38,801 nt of DNA, taken from an uncultured Christensenella sp. Its GTDB lineage: Bacteria > Bacillota > Clostridia > Christensenellales > UBA3700. Of this stretch, positions 15,889-24,200 are shown one piece after another. The notes below the pieces were generated by a model. It saw nothing but the letters and a program-made list of their open reading frames with translations. It did no database searches and was not told the DNA's origin. Every line of letters begins with the position of its first letter. Position 1 is the stretch's first letter. Both the position numbers and the translations under genes were made by a program. The DNA lies in contig CAJTNA010000012.1 of NCBI GenBank assembly GCA_910577845.1, forward strand, positions 1-38,801. The letters run 5' to 3'.

Positions 15889-17016
15889 ATGAATAAATTG
15901 ATTGGTATTTTTGGTGGAGCGTTTGACCCACCGCATATTGCACATATCCATATGGCACACGCATTGATTATGGAACGAGGCTATGATAAGTTGATATTAT
16001 TGCCTAGTCATAATCCGCCACACAAAACTTTATCCGCAAGTGATACGGACAGATTGAATATGCTTAAGCTTATTGCTGATGATAAAATTGAGGTTAGCGA
16101 TATTGAATTGAAAAGAAATGGAATAGGATATACTATTGACTATTTGCCAGAAGTTATTGAAAAATATGGTGAGAATATAGAATATATCATTGGTGGGGAT
16201 AGCTTTTTGAATTTTGATAAGTGGTATAAACCGCTTGGAATATTAAAGCTAACAAAACTACTTGTGGTACCACGAGATGGCGAAAAAGATGCACTATATT
16301 GTAAATTGGAAGAATACAAAGATGTTAGCAAAAAAGGTATAGCTATTGCAGAGTATTTGCCAGAGAGCATATCCTCAAGCCTAGTTAGAAATGCATTAAG
16401 ATTGCAACTTGATGTTAGTGATAAATTGGATAGTAAAATACTACAATATATCAAAGCTTCAAACTTATATAACGAGTATGGAAAACTGCTTGAAAAGCTA
16501 AAATATAATATTAGTGAGGAAAGATTTGCACATACTATAGGCGTTGTAGAGTATGCGTTAAAGTATTGTGATAAATTAAAACTTGATTATGACAAAGTCT
16601 TTAAAGCTTGTTTGCTACACGATTGTGCAAAAAATTGTTCAAATTTACAAGATATTGTAATAGAGTACAATTTGCCACACGATTGCATTGGCACACCGAT
16701 AGCACACGCTTTTTGTGGTAGTATAGTCGCAAATGTAAATTATGGCATTGAAGATAAAGAGATTTTAGACGCTATTTGCTATCACGCTACTGCAAGACCA
16801 AAAATGAAACCCCTTGATATGTTGGTATATTGTGCGGATATGCTTGAAAAAGGGCGTGATTTTAATGGTGTAGATAAGCTAAGAGAAATTTTTGATAAAA
16901 ATTTTAATGAGGGATTTAAAGCTTGTTTAGAAAGCACAGTGAAGTTTTTAGAAAATGAAAATAAGGAAATTTATCCTTTAACTTTAGATGCCTATAATTA
17001 TTATTATAACAAGTAA
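15889..17016 (+). CDS. nadD: NadD-YqeK fusion: nicotinate-nucleotide adenylyltransferase plus HD hydrolase
   Basis: A fused 375-residue protein. Residues 1 to about 190 are NadD, which makes deamido-NAD from nicotinate mononucleotide and ATP: GIFGGAFDPPHIAH nucleotide-binding motif, GGDSFLNFDKW, and SSSLVR. From about 205 on is a YqeK-type HD domain (HTIGV, LLHDCAKN, later CYHATARPKM and YCADMLEKGRD), a family reported to cleave diadenosine tetraphosphate. In many Firmicutes nadD and yqeK are separate neighbours, followed by rsfS as here. I start at ATG 15889 rather than 15874, because the frame from 15874 contains the promoter -10 and NadD homology begins with MNKLIGIFGG. Confidence 0.92.
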   Translation: MNKLIGIFGGAFDPPHIAHIHMAHALIMERGYDKLILLPSHNPPHKTLSASDTDRLNMLKLIADDKIEVSDIELKRNGIGYTIDYLPEVIEKYGENIEYIIGGDSFLNFDKWYKPLGILKLTKLLVVPRDGEKDALYCKLEEYKDVSKKGIAIAEYLPESISSSLVRNALRLQLDVSDKLDSKILQYIKASNLYNEYGKLLEKLKYNISEERFAHTIGVVEYALKYCDKLKLDYDKVFKACLLHDCAKNCSNLQDIVIEYNLPHDCIGTPIAHAFCGSIVANVNYGIEDKEILDAICYHATARPKMKPLDMLVYCADMLEKGRDFNGVDKLREIFDKNFNEGFKACLESTVKFLENENKEIYPLTLDAYNYYYNK

Positions 17017-17126
17017 TTGATAGTAAAAATGGCTATAATTTTGCAATGAATAAGATTTTAATAAATAAATATGTAAATATAAATAAAATATAACTAATAT
17101 TTTAATAAGTATACCAAGGAGATATT

Positions 17127-17486
17127 ATGGAATATACATCAGAACAAATTAAAGATTTAATAGTTGAGGGGTGCTTGAACAGCAAAGCAAAAGATATTGC
17201 AGTTATCAAAGTTGAGCATTTGACAGTTATTGCAGATTATTTGGTAGTAGCTAGTGGTAAGTCAACAACTCAAGTAAAGGCAATTGCTAACAATATTGAT
17301 GATTTGCTTTCAAAACAAGGTATTGAGCCATTACGCAGAGAGGGGATTCCTGAGGGGAGATGGGCAGTTGTGGATTATGGCGTAGTTTTGGCACACATAT
17401 TTAATGAGGAAAGCAGAAAACTTTACTGCTTAGACCAATTGTGGAGTGATGGTAGCAACGTTACTTTGATAGATAATGTGGAATAA
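17127..17486 (+). CDS. rsfS: Ribosomal silencing factor RsfS
   Basis: This 119-residue protein of the RsfS/Iojap family binds ribosomal protein uL14 on the large subunit and blocks subunit joining in starving cells. Family features include the AIVIK-like KDIAVIKVEHLT strand, ADYLVVASGKSTTQVKAIA, PLRREGIPEGRWAVVDYG and the HIFNEESRKLYCLDQLW end. AAGGAG lies before the ATG. Its place after nadD-yqeK is the standard Firmicutes order. Confidence 0.96.
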   Translation: MEYTSEQIKDLIVEGCLNSKAKDIAVIKVEHLTVIADYLVVASGKSTTQVKAIANNIDDLLSKQGIEPLRREGIPEGRWAVVDYGVVLAHIFNEESRKLYCLDQLWSDGSNVTLIDNVE

Positions 17487-17496
17487 ATTATACTAA

Positions 17497-17526
17497 TTGC
17501 ATAAGCTAGATATTTTAGCTAATAAT
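17497..17526 (+). promoter_or_regulatory. Possible leaderless promoter
   Basis: TTGCAT (17497-17502), an 18-bp spacer and AATAAT (17521-17526) are followed by 6 nt and the ATG at 17533. This is the same -10-to-ATG spacing as at nadD. The -10 departs from consensus at one base. Confidence 0.4.
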
Positions 17527-17532
17527 AAAAGT

Positions 17533-17910
17533 ATGAATAACTTTTATATTAGTGAAAATGTTCAATATGTTGAACAAAAAAATGATAATTTAATGCAAGT
17601 AGTAGCACAAAACGATGCTATAGATTTCACAACGGTGATTGCAAGTATTCCATTAGTTCGTAAAGTAGTGTTTTATCAACTTCAAAGTGGTGAAGTTATT
17701 GTTGGCGTTTTGCCAGAACCATTATTCAGTTTGTCTGACAGATTGAATTTAATGCAAAATGTCGAAAAAGCGGTTAGTGAACTAACAAAAAAAGAAACAT
17801 TTGTCACTTTAGATACTGACTTGTTTGTAGCCATAAGCAAATGTAGTGACGAAGAAAATGCAAAAACGATAAAAGATTTTATTATTAGGCGAAATAGTGC
17901 TAGAATGTAA
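17533..17910 (+). CDS. Small soluble protein resembling YhcN/YlaJ domain
   Basis: The 125-residue product has a layout like the YhcN/YlaJ sporulation lipoprotein domain: IASIPLVRKVVF, then GEVIVGVLPE, a central helix, then FVTLDTDLFVAIS and a basic C-terminus. Unlike that family it has no signal peptide or lipobox, so it would be cytoplasmic. The resemblance is remote and no role is claimed. I use ATG 17533; an in-frame TTG at 17497 falls inside the likely promoter. No Shine-Dalgarno site is visible. Confidence 0.6.
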   Translation: MNNFYISENVQYVEQKNDNLMQVVAQNDAIDFTTVIASIPLVRKVVFYQLQSGEVIVGVLPEPLFSLSDRLNLMQNVEKAVSELTKKETFVTLDTDLFVAISKCSDEENAKTIKDFIIRRNSARM

Positions 17911-17928
17911 ATTTTTTTTAAAAAATTG

Positions 17929-17957
17929 TTGCCTTTTGTAAAGTTTTATGCTATAAT
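17929..17957 (+). promoter_or_regulatory. Response-regulator promoter
   Basis: -35 TTGCCT (17929-17934), 17 bp and -10 TATAAT (17952-17957) with an extended TGC in front. It gives a leader of about 130 nt. Confidence 0.75.
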
Positions 17958-17960
17958 TTA

Positions 17961-18042
17961 TATGTTGTTAAAATTTATGTCAAGTAAATATACATTATGT
18001 AAGTAATGTGATTTTATAAGATAGGTTAGCAACATAAATTTT
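17961..18042 (+). promoter_or_regulatory. 5' leader with two competing stems
   Basis: Stem X pairs 17961-17971 with 18026-18036 (TATGTTGTTAA/TTAGCAACATA, one G-U). Stem Y pairs 17970-17980 with 18032-18042 (AAAATTTATGT/ACATAAATTTT, perfect). They share bases, so they exclude each other. An inner hairpin ACATTA/TAATGT (17992-17997 with 18004-18009) fits inside either. This could be a regulatory leader; no known class is recognised. Confidence 0.4.
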
Positions 18043-18094
18043 GTTAATTAAATTTAATAAAAATTTTATATGTTTTTATTAGGAGATGTTTAAA

Positions 18095-18781
18095 ATGAAA
18101 TATTCTATTTACGCTGTAGATGACGATGAAAGTATTAGAGATTTGTATAAGTATACATTTGAGCCATTAGGCTATGAGTGTCGCACTTTTCATTCAGCGG
18201 AAGAGCTATTTGTCGCTTTGGAAAAAAATCTGCCAAATGTTTTGTTGATGGATGTTATTTTACCTGGTATGGATGGTATTTCTGCTGTTAAAATTATACG
18301 TGAGCAATATCAAACCCTTTCAATTATCATTGTTAGTAGCAAATGTGATGAAATAAGCAAAGTTCGTGGTTTAGATTCTGGTGCAGATGATTACATAGCT
18401 AAACCTTTTGGTGTACTTGAGTTAGTTGCAAGGGTAAAAGTTTGCATACGTAAACAAAACTTTAGCCGTACTGAGTCAACAGTTTTTGAACTTGGTGATA
18501 TTATGTTGAATAATGATGAGCATTTGGTTACTGTCAATGGCAATGTAGTTAGAATGACTTTAAAGGAATTTAATCTACTTAAATTGTTAATGACTAAATG
18601 TGGTAGTGTTGTTCCAAGGGAATCTATTTTAAATGATGTATGGGGGTTTGAGTATTATGGCAAAACTCGCACTTTGGATATGCACGTTAAATCATTACGT
18701 AGCAAACTTGCAATGTTTAGCAAAAAGGAATATATTCAAACTATTAGAGGTGTAGGATATAAATTTATTAGTCACGAATAA
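18095..18781 (+). CDS. OmpR/PhoB-type response regulator (orphan)
   Basis: A 228-residue two-component regulator. The receiver domain (1 to about 115) has the acidic pair D9/D10, phospho-acceptor D53 in LMDVILPGMDG, a Ser pair at 81-82 and K103 in AKPF. A winged-helix DNA-binding domain follows (about 130-227), with MTLKEFNLLKLL and TRTLDMHVKSLRSKL...IRGVGYKF. AGGAG lies about 9 nt before ATG 18095; the upstream in-frame ATG at 18086 directly abuts that site and is unlikely. No histidine kinase is next to it, so its partner is elsewhere. A strong terminator follows at once. Confidence 0.93.
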   Translation: MKYSIYAVDDDESIRDLYKYTFEPLGYECRTFHSAEELFVALEKNLPNVLLMDVILPGMDGISAVKIIREQYQTLSIIIVSSKCDEISKVRGLDSGADDYIAKPFGVLELVARVKVCIRKQNFSRTESTVFELGDIMLNNDEHLVTVNGNVVRMTLKEFNLLKLLMTKCGSVVPRESILNDVWGFEYYGKTRTLDMHVKSLRSKLAMFSKKEYIQTIRGVGYKFISHE

Positions 18782-18789
18782 TTTAATTA

Positions 18790-18816
18790 ATGCTCACTAT
18801 TGTGAGCATTTTTTTT
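18790..18816 (+). terminator. Terminator after the response regulator
   Basis: ATGCTCAC (18790-18797), loop TATT, GTGAGCAT (18802-18809), then a run of T. It is a classical intrinsic terminator 9 nt after the stop. Confidence 0.9.
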
Positions 18817-18945
18817 GTAATATATTTTTTTTGCAACAAGATATGAATAAGAGATTTTTAGTAAATTGTTGTGCAAATTAGCATTATTTATCAACTATCG
18901 CAAGTAATTTATATCTGCTAATTATTTATAATGGTTAGTTTAAAT

Positions 18946-18974
18946 AATCAGCTTTATAAAATGCTGATTTTTTT
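18946..18974 (+). terminator. Second plus-strand terminator
   Basis: AATCAGC (18946-18952), a 10-nt loop, GCTGATT (18963-18969) and a T-run. No gene lies between it and the previous terminator; a TATAAT sits at 18927-18932 without a clear -35. It may be a backup, or the end of a small RNA. The remainder, 18975-19210, shows nothing identifiable. Confidence 0.6.
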
Positions 18975-19213
18975 ATTTTAAACTATGTACTATTGCTTTT
19001 GTGTGTAATTTTTTATTGTAGACATTATAAGTAGCCACAATAGCATTTGCTATCAATTGAGTAATTAACACGAAAATAAAAGCAATTTATTATAATAACA
19101 AAAATATAATTTTAAAGTAAATAAAAATTAATTTTTATAGCTTTTTTATTCATTTTAAATATTTAAGTATTTTAATTTATATTTTTTACAAACAAACACT
19201 TTTACTATTTGTG

Positions 19214-19242
19214 TTGACATATATTAACTTTAATGTTAAAAT
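19214..19242 (+). promoter_or_regulatory. Promoter of the YgiQ-type gene
   Basis: -35 TTGACA (19214-19219), 17-bp spacer, -10 TAAAAT (19237-19242). The leader is only about 10 nt, containing the GAGGT ribosome site. Confidence 0.75.
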
Positions 19243-19258
19243 TGAATAGAGGTAATAT

Positions 19259-21181
19259 ATGAGTTTTTTAGCAGTTAAAAAAGAGGAATTAAATGGCATA
19301 CAGCCAGATTTTATTTATGTAACAGGTGAGGCGTATTGTGACCATCCGTCTTTTGGCACTAGCATAATAACTCGTATGTTAGAGCATTTTGGTTTTGTTA
19401 TAGCAGTAATTCCACAACCTCAATGTGATAGCGATTATATGGAATTTGGCTCGCCAAAACACGGCTTTTTTGTATCTAGTGGTGTTGTTGATAGTATGGT
19501 TAACAACTATACTGTAGCAAAACTACCTCGCACACGTGATGTGTATAGTGAGGGTGGTAAGGTTGGTATGCGACCAGATAGAGCTGTCGTAGTTTATACC
19601 AATGCATTAAAAAGATTATTTCCAAACATACCAGTTGTTATTGGTGGAATTGAGGCATCTTTGCGGAGATTTGCTCATTACGATTATTGGGCAGATAAAG
19701 TTTTACCAAGTATTCTTGCACAAACTCCAGCTGATTTATTAATATATGGTATGGGTGAAGTTCCTATTATGGATATTGCAAACTGCATCAAAAAAGGTAT
19801 GCCACTTAATAAGTTGAGAGATATTCAAGGCGTTTGTTATTTAGATAGCTATGACAATCTTTCAAAAAAATTAAAGGCACAAATAGAGGAGCATTCCGCA
19901 TTATTTTGTCCAAGTTTTGATGATGTTGTTAGCGACAAAAAGGCATATGTTAAAGCTTTTAATATGCAGTCACAAAATAATGACCATATAAACGGAAAAG
20001 TACTATTGCAAAAGCAACCAGATGGTAGGTATTTAGTACAGAATATACCTCAAAGAGCTTGCACTATTGAGGAAATGGATATGGTTTATTCTTTGCCTTA
20101 TGAGCGTACCTATCACCCAATGTATATTGGTGGCGTTCCTGCAATAGAAGAGGTTAAATATTCAGTCACTTCTCAGCGTGGTTGCTTTGGTGGCTGTAGC
20201 TATTGTGCAATCACTTATCACCAAGGTAGAACTATCCAAAAACGTAGTAAGGAATCTATTGTAAGAGAAGTTAAGATTTTTATCGCTGATAAAGATTTTA
20301 AAGGATATGTTCACGATGTTGGTGGACCTACTGCTAATTTTAGAAATCTTTCTTGCAAATATCAAAAGAAAAGTGGGGTTTGCAATAAGAAAAATTGCAT
20401 AGGATATAAACCTTGCGTAAATTTGGAAGTGTCACATACTGAATATCTTGATTTGCTAAAAACTTTGAGGGAATTAGAAGGTGTCAAGAAAGTATTTATA
20501 CGCAGTGGCATAAGATATGATTACTTAATGATGGATAATAATGACGAGTTTTTATATGAACTTATTAAACATCACATTAGTGGTCAGTTGAAAGTGGCAC
20601 CAGAGCATACAGAGGATAGCGTGCTTAAACTTATGAATAAACCTCCGTTCAGAGTTTATAAGGAATTTAAGCTTAAGTATGATAAGATTAATGAAAGGTT
20701 GGGTAAAAAACAATATTTAGTACCATATTTAATATCATCTCACCCTGGTTGTACACTGCAAGATGCTGTAAGACTTGCCGAATATTTAAAAAGTATCAAT
20801 TATATGCCAGAGCAAGTGCAAGATTTTTATCCAACACCTTCTACAAAGTCAACTTGTATGTACTATACTGGCTTAAATCCAGATACTATGGAGGAGGTTT
20901 TTGTCCCACGCTCAAAAGAAGATAAAAAAATGCAACGTGCGTTGTTGCAATATCGTAAAAAGGAAAACTACGATATTGTACATAAAGCTTTAGAACTCGC
21001 TGGACGAAAAGATTTGATTGGCTTTGGTGCAAATTGTTTGATTAAACCTACAAAAGAAGAGGCAATTAAAAATAGCAAAAATAAGTTAAATTCAAATGGT
21101 AACAATAATAAAAGTAAACCATTTAATCAAAATAACAACAAGTTTAATAAAAACTCAAAAGGTAAGAGTAAGAAAAAGTGA
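19259..21181 (+). CDS. ygiQ: YgiQ-family radical SAM protein
   Basis: This 640-residue protein belongs to the UPF0313/YgiQ family, radical SAM enzymes of unknown substrate. The family N-terminus (DFIYVTGEAYCDHPSFG) is present. The 4Fe-4S radical SAM motif is C309-x3-C313-x2-C316 in GCFGGCSYC. Further hallmarks are VHDVGGPTANF, the Cys-rich insert before LEVSHTEYLDLL, LKVAPEHTE and DFYPTPSTKSTCMYYTG. From about residue 600 the chain becomes an Asn/Lys-rich, probably disordered tail ending KSKKK. GAGGT precedes the ATG. Confidence 0.94.
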   Translation: MSFLAVKKEELNGIQPDFIYVTGEAYCDHPSFGTSIITRMLEHFGFVIAVIPQPQCDSDYMEFGSPKHGFFVSSGVVDSMVNNYTVAKLPRTRDVYSEGGKVGMRPDRAVVVYTNALKRLFPNIPVVIGGIEASLRRFAHYDYWADKVLPSILAQTPADLLIYGMGEVPIMDIANCIKKGMPLNKLRDIQGVCYLDSYDNLSKKLKAQIEEHSALFCPSFDDVVSDKKAYVKAFNMQSQNNDHINGKVLLQKQPDGRYLVQNIPQRACTIEEMDMVYSLPYERTYHPMYIGGVPAIEEVKYSVTSQRGCFGGCSYCAITYHQGRTIQKRSKESIVREVKIFIADKDFKGYVHDVGGPTANFRNLSCKYQKKSGVCNKKNCIGYKPCVNLEVSHTEYLDLLKTLRELEGVKKVFIRSGIRYDYLMMDNNDEFLYELIKHHISGQLKVAPEHTEDSVLKLMNKPPFRVYKEFKLKYDKINERLGKKQYLVPYLISSHPGCTLQDAVRLAEYLKSINYMPEQVQDFYPTPSTKSTCMYYTGLNPDTMEEVFVPRSKEDKKMQRALLQYRKKENYDIVHKALELAGRKDLIGFGANCLIKPTKEEAIKNSKNKLNSNGNNNKSKPFNQNNNKFNKNSKGKSKKK

Positions 21182-21205
21182 TTTATTTTATCAATATTTA
21201 TTAAA

Positions 21206-21246
21206 AAAACAAACACATTCTAAATGGCTAGAATGTGTTTTGTTTT
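21206..21246. terminator. Bidirectional terminator
   Basis: A 12-bp stem (21211-21222 with 21229-21240, loop AATGGC) extends outward with one bulge into AAAAC/GTTTT flanks. This gives T-runs in both directions between the converging ygiQ-type gene and the lipoprotein gene. Confidence 0.85.
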
Positions 21247-21266
21247 ATTGCATTTTATTTGATTAA

Positions 21267-24200
21267 TTAGTCTTGGTGCTTTTTGTTAATATCACGATTT
21301 TGTGCATTAGATTTGTTTGCATCAACTCTGTTTCTATTATAAGTTTCACTACCTTTTTCGTTAAAGTTAGTTTTCTTAGAGAATTTAGCAAATACGTTAA
21401 ATTTCTTTAATACAAATATAATAGCCACAATTATGATAAGTCCACCAATAATACCAGATGTGATATACAACCACAATAATGGGTCAACTTTTTTCTCAGT
21501 TTCTTCCTCTGGGTCTTTATTCAAGTCGTCAGCTGTAAATACAATTCTTTGATTTACGCTTGTAACTTTCTTAACTTCATCTGTATACTCAAGTTTTTCA
21601 GCCTCTTCACTAGTTGTAGGGAACATTTCAACTGGTACTTGTTCATTAAATCTTTCTTCGTCTATTTCGCTAATAGATACATTATCAACAAACAAATAAC
21701 CTTTAACATAATTATCTTTACCAGATGTTCCTAGAGATATGCTTAACTCAACATTATCAATATCGGCATTCTCCTCAGTTGAGATAAAGTAAGAATACTT
21801 TCTCCATTGACTACCAGTATTAACATTAATTCCTCTTGTATCATCTTTGTCAAATGTATAAGTTGAATTGTGTAATTTTAATTGCAATTTAGCTGTTTGA
21901 TTTTCTGCAACATCATAAGTTAATACCCATAAACTAATCTCATAATATTTTTCAGCAGTCAAACTATTTTCAGCAAGCGTAGTAGAGTAGGTGTATTCAG
22001 AGGCAACATTATTGTTGATAACCAAAATATTGTTGTTCTTTTCCATCTCTTTGTTTCCGTCTTTATCTACAACACTATTCATAATCTCATCTAATGTTGA
22101 AGGTAAAATTGGTTCGTCACCCTCACCATTTAGACCTTTACCAAACCAGTTACGATTGCTATGGTTACGATTGTATACACCAGCAATAGATTTGCCATCA
22201 CCAGTAGGTGCATCAGTATCTGCGTGAGAACCAGTCCAACCATCAGCAGAGTCCAAAGTTTCGTCCTCAGAATTTGATGTTACATTGTCAAATGTGATTG
22301 TGCTGAATGTTGTTGCAATTTTGTAAGCTTTTTCATTATTATCTATTTTCTCAGCTTCCTCATATTTTTCTTCAGTAAGTTCAACAAGAGTAGGTCTATC
22401 AAAGAGTACTGTACCAAATACCTCACTTTCATTGTCATTGTTACCTAATTTAAGCTCCAAATAAACAGTTGAGTTGTCAAAACCAGCATTAATATAGAAT
22501 ATATATTCTCTCCAACCTTGTGTAGGTGCCTGTACTTCTAATGTTTCTAGTACAGTTTTAGAAGAAGACAATAGATTAATTCTTGCAGTAGATGCTTCAG
22601 TTGTTCTTGCCCAAACAGATAATTGATAATATTTACCTTTTGATAAGCTAATTGAAGGTGAAGTGAATCCCCAATCTGTACCTATCTTATTGTTATCAGC
22701 TCTTTTTGTACTAATTGCCAAAACATTAGCATTAGCATCTTTAATGCCAGTAGGTAGACCATCTGTAATATTGCCAGTCACATCTAAGAATGATTTTTGT
22801 GTACTATTATTTACATTGAATATACCTGCATAAAGATTTTTCAAAACGTCTTTGCTTGATGTTGTCCAGTTTAGAGGTAAGCCGAATATACCTTTTGAGT
22901 TACCAGTGCCATCCTCTTTTTGATTTAGGAATTCTTCCTCATCAAACTTTCTGTCTGCCTCATTTGAGTCGTCTTTGTGTTCGCTCTCATATTGAGTTTT
23001 TGTTGCAGAAACATCAATTTGATTGAAGTTTGCATTTGTAATAGTTGTATCATTTTCCTCTTTGAAAGAGTTTTTCTTTACATATGTGCCAGACTCAGAA
23101 GAGTAGTCAGCATAGTGTACTTTATATAGTTCAAAGTCCTTTAATGAAACTGAACCTTTTACTAGTGTGTCTGGGGTTAGGTTAGTACCGCTACCCATTA
23201 TTATTTCAAAATATACATAAGTGGTTTTATTCAATTCACCTTGGAAAAGGAAAGTAAATTCAGTATATCCCTTTCCATCAATGTTGATTTCGTCAACATT
23301 TGCGGAGTTGAATTTTGTTATTGTAGAGTTTGTAACCTCAATATCTTGACGATTGTTGCCAATACTAGCATTATTCTTTTTATAGAATTTAATATCAATT
23401 CCTTTATCCTCGTGTATTAAGTCAGTTTTAACTTTGAATGATAACCTATAATGGTTATTAGCCTCAATTGCAATTTTACCATTATAAATAAATCTTGTAA
23501 TACCATTGTTATCATTCTTAATTGTGATAATACCGCCCTCACCATTATTATTACCATTGTCTGACTTGCTACCACGATATCCATCTGGAATACCATCATA
23601 TTTGCTGTAATAGCCATCTGCATAACTACTTTCGTGTGTTGGGTCGTCAGTAATAGTAATCTCTGAACCGATAGTTGACTCAAGAATTGCAGCACCATTT
23701 ATCTCGTCTGTTGTTAAATTGTCTGCATTTACCTCTTGGATTGATATTTCATCAAAGAAAGCTGAACCCTCAACATTGTTTAAAGTATCACCTTTACCGC
23801 CAGTACCTAAACCAAGTTGTAAATATATTTCCTTGCTTCTCTTTTTGTCAGCTTTAACAATAATACTTCTTTGCTCCCACTGACCATTGGTGTTGATATT
23901 ACTAATTGTTTGGATAGATTCTGCTTTATCTGTAGTTGACTTAATCATTAGGTAAGCACCTTTAGTAGTGTCATCAACTTTAGTCAAAATGTTCACAGTT
24001 ATTTTATAATACTTATTATCACCACTTTCAATCTTGATTTTATTATCAGACCTATAAGCATAAGCGGTTTTTTGCTTGTTGGAAATCATAAGCACTTTAT
24101 TATCTTTATTAATATCTAACTTTGGTAGGTCAGTTGCAGCTGTTGGAATATCTCCAAGAGTGATGTCAACAATACCTCTTTCCATATAGTCAGAACCAGT

